Of a stretch of DNA of 64,000 nt, positions 9,063-17,470 are shown one piece after another (the first letter of the stretch is position 1; each line of letters starts with the position of its first letter). The stretch is from assembly GCF_009831215.1 (NCBI RefSeq), contig NZ_WUTW01000005.1, positions 372,001 through 436,000 of the forward strand, read 5' to 3'. The stretch comes from Actinomadura rayongensis. Its GTDB lineage: Bacteria; Actinomycetota; Actinomycetes; Streptosporangiales; Streptosporangiaceae. A model generated the notes under the pieces. The model worked only from the letters and a program-made list of their open reading frames with translations. It ran no database searches and was not told the origin of the DNA. The position numbers and the translations under genes are program-made.

Positions 9063-9818
9063 GTGGCGGAAGCCGTCCGGTCGTTGGAGCGCGCCTTCGA
9101 GTTGCTGGAGCACCTCGCGGACGCGGGGGGCGAGCTGGCGCTGTCGGAGCTGACGGAGGTGTCGGGGCTGCCGATGCCCACGATCTACCGGCTGATGCGC
9201 ACGCTGGTGAACCTCGGGTACGTGCGGCAGGAGCCGTCGAAGCGGTATGCGCTCGGGCCGCGGCTGATCCGGCTCGGGGACGGCGCGGGGCGGCTGCTCG
9301 GCTCGTGGGCGCGGCCCGCGCTGGCGCGGCTCGTGGACGAGGTCGGCGAGACCGCGAACATGGCCGTGCTGGAAGGGGACGCGGTCGTGTACGTCGCGCA
9401 GGTCCCGTCCCGGCACTCGATGCGCATGTTCACCGAGGTCGGACGGCGCGTGAAGCCCCACTGCACCGGCGTCGGCAAGGCGCTGCTGGCGCAGCTGGAC
9501 GAGCCGCGCGTCCGCGAGATCCTGGCGCACACCGGCATGCCCGCCAACACCCCGCACACGCTCACCGACCCGGACGCGCTGATCGCCGAGCTGGCCAAGA
9601 CCCGCGAGCGGGGGTACGCGCTGGACGACGAGGAGCAGGAGATCGGCGTCCGCTGCGTCGCCGTGCCGCTGCCCGGGGCGCCCGCGCCCGCCGCGCTGTC
9701 GGTGTCGGGCCCGTCCGCGCGCATGACGGGCGAGGCGCTCGGCGCCGTCGTTCCCGCCATGCGCGCGATCGCCGAGCGGTTCGCGGCGGAGCTGGCCCCG
9801 GGCGGCGTCAGTCGGTGA
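9063..9818 (+). CDS. IclR-family transcriptional regulator
   Basis: A 251-residue regulator. An N-terminal winged helix-turn-helix (residues 2-60, with LSELTEVSGLPMPTIYRLM as recognition region) is followed by the IclR effector domain, recognisable from the HCTGVGKALLA segment and the YALDDEEQEIGVRCVAVP stretch that lines the ligand pocket. The effector cannot be named from sequence. The GTG at 9063 has GAGAGGAG six bases upstream; an in-frame extension to 8895 lacks homology and crosses the operator. It is divergent from the Cys-repeat gene and overlaps the convergent DUF1232 gene by 11 bases. Confidence 0.9.
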   Translation: MAEAVRSLERAFELLEHLADAGGELALSELTEVSGLPMPTIYRLMRTLVNLGYVRQEPSKRYALGPRLIRLGDGAGRLLGSWARPALARLVDEVGETANMAVLEGDAVVYVAQVPSRHSMRMFTEVGRRVKPHCTGVGKALLAQLDEPRVREILAHTGMPANTPHTLTDPDALIAELAKTRERGYALDDEEQEIGVRCVAVPLPGAPAPAALSVSGPSARMTGEALGAVVPAMRAIAERFAAELAPGGVSR

Positions 9819-10170
9819 TGTCGCCGGGGACGGCCCGCGGACGCCCGCTGTGCTCCCACCGGACGAAGTCGCCCGCGTGCCGCACCAGCATCGCGAGCAG
9901 CCAGAGGAAGACCCCCGCGTCGTCGGCCAGGCCGACGACGGGCAGCACCTCGGGGATCGCGTCGAGCGGCCAGACGATGTAGACGATCCCGAGCGCGAGC
10001 AGCCCGAGCGTCCCGATCGACAGGCCCTTGTATTCACCCTTGAGGACGGCCTTCACCATCCGGGGCACCGCGCGCGCCCGCTCCCCGAACCCGGGGGCCC
10101 CGGCCTCGCGCGTCTCGCTGTAGATCTGCCACGCCTGCCCTGCGGCGGCGGCACCGCGCCTCTTGTCCAT
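9808..10170 (-). CDS. DUF1232 (YkvA-like) membrane protein
   Basis: A 120-residue protein with one hydrophobic segment (LGLLALGIVYIVWPLDAIPEV, shortened) containing the family hallmark Y-x-x-x-P-x-D-x-I-P-E, then GLADDAGVFLWLL. This is the DUF1232 domain, found in small membrane proteins of unknown role. The start follows a GGAAGGAG ribosome site; longer versions of the frame have no homology. Its last 11 bases overlap the convergent IclR gene. Confidence 0.85.
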   Translation of the reverse strand: MDKRRGAAAAGQAWQIYSETREAGAPGFGERARAVPRMVKAVLKGEYKGLSIGTLGLLALGIVYIVWPLDAIPEVLPVVGLADDAGVFLWLLAMLVRHAGDFVRWEHSGRPRAVPGDITD

Positions 10171-10440
10171 CGGCGCGCTCCTTCCCCGTGACTCGGACGG
10201 GCGCGCCCCCGCAGCGCCCACGACTCCCTTTGACGGACACGATCGCCTGTTTGTTCCCTTTTGCGGCCGAGGTATCCGGGCAGATGCCGCCATAACCCTG
10301 ACGGCGTCGTGCCAGCCGTGTTACGAAGGGTGACGGCTCCCTTACGCGACGGCCAAGGACGGCCGGGTTCACCGCGCCGCCGGACGCGTCCGCTGGAACC
10401 ATGGGACCGGGAGACGCGGCTTCAGGAGTTGACGCAGGTC

Positions 10441-11337
10441 ATGAGCGGAGAGCACATCGAGGGACCCGTCCACGGCGTCGCCGCGGGCGTCGCCTATCTC
10501 GCCCTGCCGCCCACGGCCGTGGACGCGCGCCCGGCCGGCCCGACCCGCATGATCGTCGGCTGGCCCGGCTTCGACCCGCCGCGCTCGGCGGTGTCGCTGG
10601 CGCTCGCGCTGCCGCTGACGGGCGTCCCGACCTGGCGCGTCTACCTGGAGCTGCCGAGCGACGCGCCGCCCGACGGCCTCGGCTCCGGCTCGTTCCTGGA
10701 GTCGCGGGCGATGGAGTCCTACGGGACGGCCGTCGAGACCGCCGTCGCGAACCTCCCGGCCGTCCTGGACGACCTGCGCCGCGACCTCGGCGTCCCCGAC
10801 GGCCCGATCGGCCTCACCGGCTTCTCGACGGGCGCGGCGGCGGCGCTGCTCACGGTCGCCGCCGGGACCGTCCCGGTGAGCGCCGCCGCGCTGGTGACGC
10901 CGGTCGTGTCCCCGCACCGCTCGGCGCGCGCGCTGGAGAACCGGTCCGGACGGCGCCGCACCTGGGACCGGCGCGCCACCGCCCTCGCCGGCCGCCTCGA
11001 CCTCGGCGCCCGCGCCCGCGACCTCGCCGACCGCAACGTCCCGCTGCTGCTCGTCGCCGGGTCGCGGGACCGGATCGTCCCGCCCGGCGAGGTCACGGCC
11101 CTGCGGGACCGGCTCGTCCGGACGGGCGCGTCCGCCACCGAGGCGGTCACGTTCCCGATGGACCACGCGCTGGCGGCCGAGCCGGGCACCGAGGCCCGGC
11201 CGCCGATCACCGAGGCCGTGCGGCTGGACGCCGCGCTGACCGAGTGGTTCCGGGAGCGGTTCGCGGCCGTCACGGCGCCGAGGGAGCCGGGCCGCGCGGC
11301 GCTGCTGGTGCCTCAGCCGCGCGAGAGCACCTCGTAG
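10441..11337 (+). CDS. Alpha/beta-hydrolase fold protein
   Basis: A 298-residue cytoplasmic hydrolase. The nucleophile elbow is G-F-S-T-G-A near residue 124, slightly off the G-x-S-x-G consensus only in flanking residues. The acid lies in the LVAGSRDRIVPP strand (Asp near 210) and the histidine in the FPMDHALA segment (near 240). The layout matches esterases and dienelactone-type hydrolases; the substrate is unknown. AGGAG lies 12 bases before the ATG, which is loose, so the start is probable rather than certain. The 3' end overlaps the convergent RlpA-like gene by 25 bases. Confidence 0.75.
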   Translation: MSGEHIEGPVHGVAAGVAYLALPPTAVDARPAGPTRMIVGWPGFDPPRSAVSLALALPLTGVPTWRVYLELPSDAPPDGLGSGSFLESRAMESYGTAVETAVANLPAVLDDLRRDLGVPDGPIGLTGFSTGAAAALLTVAAGTVPVSAAALVTPVVSPHRSARALENRSGRRRTWDRRATALAGRLDLGARARDLADRNVPLLLVAGSRDRIVPPGEVTALRDRLVRTGASATEAVTFPMDHALAAEPGTEARPPITEAVRLDAALTEWFRERFAAVTAPREPGRAALLVPQPRESTS

Positions 11338-11939
11338 CGGACCGGGATCACCCCGGAGCCCATGCCGCCGACGGCCTGCATCGCGCCCGTCGACAGGTCC
11401 AGGCAGCGTCCGGCGACGAACGGCCCGCGGTCGTTGATGCGCACGACCACCGACTTGCCGTTGTTCTGGTTGGTGACCCGCACCTTGGAGCCGAGCGGCA
11501 GCGTCTTGTGCGCGGCGGTCAGCCCGCTCGGGTCGAACGGCTCGCCGCTGGCCGTCATCTGGCCCTCGCCGTAGAAGGACGCCTCGCAGGTGCCGCTGTC
11601 GAGCACCTTGGGCCTGGGCTTCGGCTTCTCGTCCCGGACGCTCTGCGCGAGCGGCTTGACGGGACGGACCTTGCGCGTCGGAGTGACGCTGGGGGTGGCG
11701 CGCGGCGCGTCGGCGAGCGGCGCTGTGGGGGTGGGTTGGGCGGCTGCGGCGGGCCGGGGGTCGGAGCCGCCGGTGGCGAGGACGGTCCCGGCGCTCACGG
11801 CGAGCACCGCGACGGCCGCGCCGGAGACGATGAGGACGGTCCGCAGCCGTGCCCCCGAAGAGGCGATCCGGGCGGCGACACCGCGCGGAAGACGTGCGAG
11901 AGAGCGACGGATATCGAGTTCAGGGCGATGTCGGCCCAC
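11313..11939 (-). CDS. RlpA-like double-psi beta-barrel wall protein
   Basis: A 208-residue exported protein. A basic N-terminus and membrane helix (residues 34-55) are followed by a Pro/Thr-rich linker and a C-terminal double-psi beta-barrel of the RlpA type: ASFYGEGQMTASGEPFDP, AAHKTLPLGSKVRV and VRINDRGPF including the Asp in the catalytic-like groove. In other bacteria RlpA cleaves naked glycan strands at the septum; actinobacterial versions are little studied. The GTG at 11939 has AAAGGA six bases upstream and keeps a 33-residue cytoplasmic lead. A divergent or upstream riboswitch was looked for and not found. Confidence 0.8.
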   Translation of the reverse strand: MGRHRPELDIRRSLARLPRGVAARIASSGARLRTVLIVSGAAVAVLAVSAGTVLATGGSDPRPAAAAQPTPTAPLADAPRATPSVTPTRKVRPVKPLAQSVRDEKPKPRPKVLDSGTCEASFYGEGQMTASGEPFDPSGLTAAHKTLPLGSKVRVTNQNNGKSVVVRINDRGPFVAGRCLDLSTGAMQAVGGMGSGVIPVRYEVLSRG

Positions 11940-12340
11940 GAAAGGTCCTTTGGTCGGGGACAGGTCCCCGGACGCCCGGCGGGGCGGCGCGCACGCCGTC
12001 TCCCGCCGTGGAAGATCGCGGGGGCGCGCACGCGCGCGCCGCACCGCGCGGGCCGGCCCGCCGGGGGAAACGACCCCGTGGGCGCGCCCGCCTGTTCAAG
12101 CCCCCGAAGGGCGCTCGCCCGCGTCGCCGCGGGCCGGCGTCCGGCCGGTGCGGGCGCCGCCTCCTCACGGCGTTCCGCACACAAGTCCTCGACCGTAGGT
12201 GGAAATCCCGGTGACACAACCGTGCGGACGCTCTTTGTGGGGTTTATCACCTGCTGTTTCAGCGCTATGGAGTGGATCAGTACCCGCGCGTTACCGAAAG
12301 GCCATGATCACTATCACCGGAAGATCACGAGAATGGCGAC
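11940..12340. other. Long gap upstream of the RlpA-like gene
   Basis: About 400 bases hold no convincing gene. On the minus strand a possible promoter reads TTGTGT, 16 bases, TACGGT, roughly 250 bases before the GTG, which would imply a long untranslated leader. I checked for the cyclic-di-AMP (ydaO) riboswitch that often precedes wall hydrolases in this phylum and did not find its conserved core. The leader is GC-rich and could fold extensively. Confidence 0.4.
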
Positions 12341-12370
12341 GGGGCCGCGCCGGTCTCCCGGCGCGGCCCC
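12341..12370. terminator. Perfect 13-bp hairpin
   Basis: Arms 12341-12353 and 12358-12370 (GGGGCCGCGCCGG and its complement) close a four-base loop just past the stop of the ferritin-like gene. No U-tract follows, as is common for actinobacterial terminators. Confidence 0.7.
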
Positions 12371-12382
12371 GCGGCGAAATGA

Positions 12383-13489
12383 TCAGCCGGCGGCGCCCAG
12401 CTCGATGGCCTCGTCCACCTCCTGCTTGCGGACGGAGAGCTCCTGCGCGTGGCGCTCCGCGTCCACCTTTTCGGCGATCTCCTCGTCCTGCCGCATGAGC
12501 GCTTCGAGGTCGGCCTTGGCGTTGTCGAGGACGCCCATGTCGGCGTACGCGGCCTGCACCTTGTCGCCCCACAGGCCGACGTCCTTGACGCACGGGACGA
12601 TCCGGCTGAACAGCAGCGACTGGTAGAGCCGGAACACCGACGACTGGTCGACGTACTCCATGCACTGCTGCACGGGCATGCCCAGCGTCTCGAAGACCTC
12701 GCGTCCGGTGAACCGGTCCCGCATCAGGTAGCAGCCCTCGACGACGAACTCCTCGCGCTCGGCCCGCTCCTTCTCGGTCAGCTCGGCGTAGTAGTCCTTG
12801 AGCGCGAGCCGTCCGAACGCGACGTGCCGGGCCTCGTCCTGCATGACGTAGGCGAGGAGCTGCTTCACCAGCGGGTTGGTCGCCAGGTCGCGGTAGAGGC
12901 CGAACGCGGCGAGCGCGAGCCCTTCGATGAGGACCTGCATGCCGAGGTAGGGCAGGTCCCACCGGCTGTCCTCCAGGGACTCGGCGAGCAGCCGCGCGAG
13001 GTCCTGGTTGACCGGGTAGTACATCCCGATCTTCTCCTGGACGAACTTGGCGTACAGCTCGACGTGCCGCGCCTCGTCCATCGTCTGGGTGGCGGCGTAG
13101 AACTTGGAGTCCAGGTCGGGGACGGACTGGACGATCCGCGCGGACACGTTCAGCGCCCCCTGCTCACCGTGCAGGAACTGGCTGAACAGCCAGGACCCCT
13201 GGTGGCGGCCGAACTCGTCCCGCTCGCGCTCGGACATCTTGGCCCAGATGTCGGAGCCGAGCAGCGGGTTGAACTCCTCGGGGAGGCCGGCGACGTTGTT
13301 CGGGTCGACCTCCAGGTCCCAGTCGATGCGCTTCTGGGCGTCCCACTGCTTGTCCTTGCCCTTCTGGTACAGGTTCAGCAGACGGTCGCGTCCGCCGTCG
13401 TACTCCCAGGTGAAGCGGGAGTCGCCGGCCATCGGGACGTTCCAGGTGTCGTGCGGCACGGGGACGGAGTACAGGTCGAAGGAACTCAC
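12383..13489 (-). CDS. Ferritin-like diiron protein (R2/AurF-like)
   Basis: A 368-residue helical protein of the ferritin-like superfamily. The di-metal ligand pattern is visible twice: Glu in HGEQGAL then E-A-R-H in MDEARHVELY (first half), and Glu in LIEGLALAAF then E-A-R-H in QDEARHVAFG (second half). Such E...ExxH pairs bind two Fe (or Fe/Mn) ions and activate oxygen, as in ribonucleotide reductase R2, N-oxygenases and fatty-acid oxidases. No radical-bearing Tyr or substrate can be assigned. The GTG at 13489 follows GAGGAGG; an in-frame GTG at 13531 has no such site. A 29-base palindrome lies upstream and is shared with the divergent kinase gene. Confidence 0.8.
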   Translation of the reverse strand: MSSFDLYSVPVPHDTWNVPMAGDSRFTWEYDGGRDRLLNLYQKGKDKQWDAQKRIDWDLEVDPNNVAGLPEEFNPLLGSDIWAKMSERERDEFGRHQGSWLFSQFLHGEQGALNVSARIVQSVPDLDSKFYAATQTMDEARHVELYAKFVQEKIGMYYPVNQDLARLLAESLEDSRWDLPYLGMQVLIEGLALAAFGLYRDLATNPLVKQLLAYVMQDEARHVAFGRLALKDYYAELTEKERAEREEFVVEGCYLMRDRFTGREVFETLGMPVQQCMEYVDQSSVFRLYQSLLFSRIVPCVKDVGLWGDKVQAAYADMGVLDNAKADLEALMRQDEEIAEKVDAERHAQELSVRKQEVDEAIELGAAG

Positions 13490-13532
13490 GGGCACGCCTC
13501 CTCGGGGGGTGGAGGGCTGTTGGGAGCCCACC

Positions 13533-13561
13533 GCTTTACATTCCTTCGTAACATGTAAAGC
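13533..13561. promoter_or_regulatory. 29-base palindromic operator candidate
   Basis: GCTTTACAT and ATGTAAAGC form perfect nine-base arms around an 11-base spacer. It sits 44 bases upstream of the ferritin-like gene and 26 bases upstream of the divergent kinase ATG, so a single bound dimer could control both. The AT-rich arms stand out from the surrounding sequence. Confidence 0.65.
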
Positions 13562-13586
13562 GCGCTACGGCTACCGTGTGGGCCAG

Positions 13587-14738
13587 ATGAAAACCGTCAG
13601 CTCCGTGTTCTTCGGCCACCCCGAGCCGCCCGCCCGGCTCCGCCGCACCGTGTGGGCGTCGATCGGGCTCGTGTACCTCGTCCCGTCCGCGTTCGACATC
13701 GCCCGCGAGGACGGCCCCCGCCGCGTCCTCGAGTTCGCCGCGCTCGCGCTCTACGTCGCGGTCTACGTGGCGACGCTCGCGAGCCGCCGGTCCTGGTTCG
13801 AGCCGTCGCCCGTCGCCACCTGGGTGCTGCTCGGCGCGCTGACGGTGCTGACGGCCGCCCTGCCGTTCGCGTTCGGCGCGACCTGGGTCGGGCTGCCGAT
13901 CTACCTCGCGACCGTCGCGACGATGACGCTCCCGCAGCGCGTCGCGTTCGCCGCGCCGGTCGCGTGCGCGGCGCTGCTCGCCGTCCAGGGCGCGGCGGCC
14001 GGCGTCGGGACGGGCACGACGGCGCCGCTCGCGATCACGGCGTTCTCCGTCGGGATGCTGATGGGCGCCTTCCGGCACTCGCGGACGCTCGTCCACCAGC
14101 TCCGGGAGGCGCGCGGCGAGGTCGCCCGGCTGGCCGCCGCCGACGAGCGGCTGCGCATCGCCCGCGACCTGCACGACCTGCTCGGGCAGAGCCTGTCGCT
14201 GATCGTCCTGAAAAGCGAGGTGGCGCTGCGCGACCCCGCCCGGACGACCGCCGAGGTGGACGACATCCGGTCCGTCGCGCGGCAGGCCCTCGCCGACGTG
14301 CGCGGGACGATCTCCGGCTACCGCGCCCGCGGGCTGCGCGACGAGATCGTCTCGGCGCGGGCGGTGCTGGCGGCGGCGTCGGTCGAGGCCGCCGTGGACG
14401 TGCCCGACGGCGACCTGCCCGCCGACGTGGACGCCCTGTTCGGCTGGGCCGTCCGGGAGGCGGCCACGAACGTCGCGCGGCACTCGGGCGCCCGGCACTG
14501 CTCGATCACGGTCGTCCGCGCCGGGGACGCGGTGACGCTGGAGGTCGCCGACGACGGGCGGGCCGCCGCCGCGCCCGCGCCGGGCAACGGGCTGTCCGGG
14601 CTCGCCGAGCGCGTCGCGGCGGCGGGCGGGACGGTCACCGCGGGCGCCGGTGCGGGCGGCGGCTTCCGGCTGTTCGTGACCGTCCCGGCGGTCACGGCGG
14701 CGCAGCCGCGCCCGAGCGGCGTGGCGGGAGGCCCGTAG
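13587..14738 (+). CDS. Orphan NarL-type sensor histidine kinase
   Basis: A 383-residue membrane kinase. Five or six hydrophobic segments fill residues 20-155, followed by a HisKA_3 dimerisation domain with the phospho-accepting His in IARDLHDLLGQSLSL and a compact HATPase domain (REAATNVARHSGA, VADDGR, GNGLSGLAERV). This architecture matches DesK/LiaS-like kinases that normally partner a NarL/LuxR response regulator. None is adjacent: the next gene is an unrelated convergent LURP-one protein. No clear ribosome site precedes the ATG or the in-frame GTG at 13578, and TACGGC/TACCGT-like hexamers just upstream make a leaderless transcript possible. Confidence 0.85.
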   Translation: MKTVSSVFFGHPEPPARLRRTVWASIGLVYLVPSAFDIAREDGPRRVLEFAALALYVAVYVATLASRRSWFEPSPVATWVLLGALTVLTAALPFAFGATWVGLPIYLATVATMTLPQRVAFAAPVACAALLAVQGAAAGVGTGTTAPLAITAFSVGMLMGAFRHSRTLVHQLREARGEVARLAAADERLRIARDLHDLLGQSLSLIVLKSEVALRDPARTTAEVDDIRSVARQALADVRGTISGYRARGLRDEIVSARAVLAAASVEAAVDVPDGDLPADVDALFGWAVREAATNVARHSGARHCSITVVRAGDAVTLEVADDGRAAAAPAPGNGLSGLAERVAAAGGTVTAGAGAGGGFRLFVTVPAVTAAQPRPSGVAGGP

Positions 14739-14748
14739 GCACGGGCCG

Positions 14749-14773
14749 GGCCGGGGCGGGCGCTGCCCCGGCC
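14749..14773. terminator. Bidirectional terminator hairpin
   Basis: GGCCGGGGC (14749-14757) pairs with GCCCCGGCC (14765-14773) around a seven-base loop, between the convergent kinase and LURP-one genes. Confidence 0.65.
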
Positions 14774-14779
14774 GGACGG

Positions 14780-15388
14780 TCAGCGGGACTGGAGGGCGTC
14801 CAGCGCCACGGCCTGCGCGATCACGAGTCGGCGGTCCAGCCGGGGGTCGTTGATCTCGACCACGTAGCGGTCGCGGAAGCCGAACTTCTTGTCCACCGTG
14901 AAGACGACCTGGTCCCCGGCCGTGAAGTCGAAGTGGTACGGCCAGGCGAACGGCAGGTTCTCGACGTACGGGATGAAGTTCCACAGCCGCCGCAGCACCG
15001 CGACGAACGTGCTGCGCTCGCTGCCCGTCGTCTCGCCGAGCCCCGGCTGCTCCAGGTGCCAGGTGGACTTCACCAGCGATTTCTTGAAGTTCTTGCGGAA
15101 CACGCCGATCGGCTGCCCGGACGCGTCCGTGATGTCGTACGCGGACGCCAGGTCGATGCGCTTGCGGGCCTTGAAGGCGAGCAGCGGCCGGGACTTCTCG
15201 GCGTCGGCGTAGATCGTGACCTGCTCCTTGAACGCCAGCCGCTTCTGCTGCGCGAAGGCCAGCAGCGGCCCCTCGCTTCCGTCGGCGTTCTCGGTGTGGA
15301 CCTCGTACTGGTTCACCATGAGCCGGATCCGCTGCCGGATCAGCAGCCGCTGCTGGCTCTGGAGTTGCGCGTCGTCCAACGCTCGCAC
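14780..15388 (-). CDS. LURP-one-related / scramblase-fold protein
   Basis: A 202-residue protein of the LURP-one/Tubby-like fold. It is recognised from the alternating beta-strand pattern and the stretches YEVHTENADGSE, LLAFKARKR, YDITDASGQPIGVFRKNFKKSL and the terminal YVVEINDPRLDRR. The fold is shared with phospholipid scramblases; bacterial members have no settled function. The GTG start has only a weak ribosome site. It is read toward the convergent orphan kinase, with the TetR gene behind it on the same strand 52 bases away. Confidence 0.75.
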   Translation of the reverse strand: MRALDDAQLQSQQRLLIRQRIRLMVNQYEVHTENADGSEGPLLAFAQQKRLAFKEQVTIYADAEKSRPLLAFKARKRIDLASAYDITDASGQPIGVFRKNFKKSLVKSTWHLEQPGLGETTGSERSTFVAVLRRLWNFIPYVENLPFAWPYHFDFTAGDQVVFTVDKKFGFRDRYVVEINDPRLDRRLVIAQAVALDALQSR

Positions 15389-15440
15389 CTGTTTCGCTCG
15401 GAGGGTTTGGGGGAGTGTGGCACAACCCCGGCCGCTCCGC

Positions 15441-16064
15441 TCACGCCTCCACGATGTGGTCGGCCAGGTAGCCGTGGATCAGCCGCTCGGCCTCGGCGAT
15501 GATCGCCGGATCGCCGTCGGGGTTGCGGCGGAACGCCATCTTGAGGATCGCGTCGCCCGCCTCCACCGCGACCGCGAGCGCCCGCGCCAGCGCGGGGGTG
15601 TCGGCGAGCGCGAACGTCCGGACGACCAGCTCGCGCAGCCCCTCGGCGACGACGGAGTTGTTGTCGGCGGCGGCGTCCAGCAGGTTGGTGTCCGCGACGT
15701 CGCCGAACCGCAGGACGCGGAAGCCCGGGACGGTGCGGTGCATGTCCACGAACACCTCGATGATCGCGCCGACCGAGTCGGACCAGTCGGCGAACGCGCC
15801 GGCGGCCAGCCGCTCGGCGACGCGGTCGCCGAACTGCTCGAAGTTGCGCAGCGCGAGGGCCTGGGCGACGGCGCGCTTGTCGGGGAAGAACTGGTAGACC
15901 GACCCGATCGCGACGTCGGCGCGCTGCGCGATCTTCGTCGTAGTGAGGCCGTCGTAGCCGTCCTCGTCGAGGATCCCGGCGCAGGCGTCGAGCATCCGCT
16001 GGACGCGTTCGGCGCTGCGGCGCTGGGCGGGACGCCGGCGGAGGGGGGTCCGGATCTCGGTCAC
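15441..16064 (-). CDS. TetR-family transcriptional regulator
   Basis: A 207-residue repressor. The N-terminal helix-turn-helix (residues 20-65) shows the TetR pattern LDEDGYDGLTTTKIAQRADVAIGSVYQFF, shortened here to key residues: Gly-Tyr, TTTKIA, V-A-I-G-S-V-Y-x-F-F. The C-terminal ligand domain is unassigned. The start is taken at the GTG at 16064; a TTG at 16082 is possible. It is divergent from the beta-glucosidase gene with a 96-base gap, so it may control that gene, the LURP-one gene downstream, or both. Confidence 0.85.
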   Translation of the reverse strand: MTEIRTPLRRRPAQRRSAERVQRMLDACAGILDEDGYDGLTTTKIAQRADVAIGSVYQFFPDKRAVAQALALRNFEQFGDRVAERLAAGAFADWSDSVGAIIEVFVDMHRTVPGFRVLRFGDVADTNLLDAAADNNSVVAEGLRELVVRTFALADTPALARALAVAVEAGDAILKMAFRRNPDGDPAIIAEAERLIHGYLADHIVEA

Positions 16065-16123
16065 CCGACCATTGTCACCCAATCGCGACGGGACGCGTAC
16101 GGCCGATCACCCTGAAGCGCCGC

Positions 16124-16129
16124 TAGAAT
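16124..16129 (+). promoter_or_regulatory. Candidate -10 element (TAGAAT)
   Basis: TAGAAT lies 32 bases before the beta-glucosidase ATG in the divergent TetR-GH1 gap. No good -35 is visible at 16-18 bases, so recognition may depend on an activator or an extended -10. Confidence 0.35.
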
Positions 16130-16160
16130 CCGAATCTCCTTCGCGTTGAGGGGGCTGCCC

Positions 16161-17459
16161 ATGCCGTTCCAGTGGGGCGTCGCGACCGCCGCGTACCAGA
16201 TCGAGGGCGCGGTGGACGAGGACGGACGCGGGCCGTCCACCTGGGACGTCTTCGCGCACACGCCGGGCCGCGTCCGCGACGGGCACACCGGCGACGTGGC
16301 GTGCGACCACTACCACCGCTGGGCCGAGGACGTCGGGCTGCTCGGCGCCCTCGGCGTGGACGCCTACCGGTTCTCGGTCGCGTGGCCGCGCGTGCAGCCG
16401 TCCGGTTCAGGCCCCGCGAACCGGGCGGGGCTCGACTTCTACGACCGGCTCGTGGACGGCCTGCTGGGCAAGGACGTCGCGCCCGTCGTGACGCTCTACC
16501 ACTGGGACCTGCCGCAGCCGCTGGAGGACGCGGGCGGCTGGATGAACCGCGACACGGCCGCCCGGTTCGCCGACTACGCCGCGCTCGTCGCCGACCGCCT
16601 CGGCGACCGGGTGGACGCGTGGATCACGCTGAACGAGCCCGTCGTCGTCATGGCGTACGGCTACGCGCTCGGCATGTACGCGCCGGGCCGGACGCTCATG
16701 CTCGACGCCCTGCCCACCGCGCACCACCAACTGCTGGCGCACGGCCTCGCGACGGGCGTCCTGCGTGAGCGCGGGGCGGCCAGGATCGGTCTGGCGAACC
16801 ACTATTCGCCCGCGCTGCCTGCGGACGCGTCCTCCGCCGGGGCCGCCGAGGCGTTCGACGTGTTCATGAACCGTCTCTTCACCGATCCGGTGCTGACGGG
16901 TTCGTATCCCGAGATCCCCGGACTGGACGACGTCGTCCGCGCCGACGACCTCGCGGTCATTGCGGCGCCGCTGGACTTCCTCGGCGTGAACTACTACCAG
17001 CCGACCTGGCTCACGCAGCCCGGCCCGGACGCTCCCCTGCCGTTCGACATGGTGGACGCGCCCGGCCACGACGTCACCGGGACGGGCTGGCCGATCGTCC
17101 CCGACCAGTTCACCGCCCTGCTGCGCGGCCTGAGCGACCGGTACGGCGCCGCGCTGCCGCCGCTGGTCGTGACCGAGAACGGCGCGGCGTTCCCCGACGA
17201 GCCCGACGCGTCCGGCGCGGTGGCCGACACCGACCGCATCGCCTTCCTGTCCTCGCACATCGCGGCCATGCAGGACGCGATGGACTCCGGCGTGGACGTG
17301 CGCGGATATTTCGTCTGGTCCCTGCTCGACAACTTCGAGTGGGCGGCGGGGTACCACGCTCGGTTCGGGCTCGTCCACGTCGACTACCCGACGCAGCGCC
17401 GCACCCCGAAGCGCTCCTTCACCTGGTACCGCGACCTGATCGCCCGCTCACGCGCCTGA
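16161..17459 (+). CDS. GH1 family beta-glucosidase
   Basis: A 432-residue cytoplasmic glycoside hydrolase of family 1, cleaving beta-linked glucosides or related disaccharides with retention. The acid/base Glu159 is in TLNEP and the nucleophile Glu339 in TENGA; the N-terminal FQWGVATAAYQIEG and the aglycone Trp regions (GYFVWSLLDNFEW) are intact. No signal peptide is present. The ATG has GAGGGGG six bases upstream; a TTG five codons earlier is less likely. There is no sugar transporter nearby. The TetR gene upstream and divergent is a plausible local regulator. Confidence 0.93.
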   Translation: MPFQWGVATAAYQIEGAVDEDGRGPSTWDVFAHTPGRVRDGHTGDVACDHYHRWAEDVGLLGALGVDAYRFSVAWPRVQPSGSGPANRAGLDFYDRLVDGLLGKDVAPVVTLYHWDLPQPLEDAGGWMNRDTAARFADYAALVADRLGDRVDAWITLNEPVVVMAYGYALGMYAPGRTLMLDALPTAHHQLLAHGLATGVLRERGAARIGLANHYSPALPADASSAGAAEAFDVFMNRLFTDPVLTGSYPEIPGLDDVVRADDLAVIAAPLDFLGVNYYQPTWLTQPGPDAPLPFDMVDAPGHDVTGTGWPIVPDQFTALLRGLSDRYGAALPPLVVTENGAAFPDEPDASGAVADTDRIAFLSSHIAAMQDAMDSGVDVRGYFVWSLLDNFEWAAGYHARFGLVHVDYPTQRRTPKRSFTWYRDLIARSRA

Positions 17460-17470
17460 GTTCTCGCCGC

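Noticed and set aside
11940..12340. Possible cyclic-di-AMP (ydaO) riboswitch before the RlpA-like gene
   Set aside because: The position fits known examples, but the conserved core elements are not present on the minus strand.
16021..16082. Two GTCACCC direct repeats at the TetR start as an operator
   Set aside because: The repeats are short, not symmetrical and partly coding; no palindrome is found in the TetR-GH1 gap.
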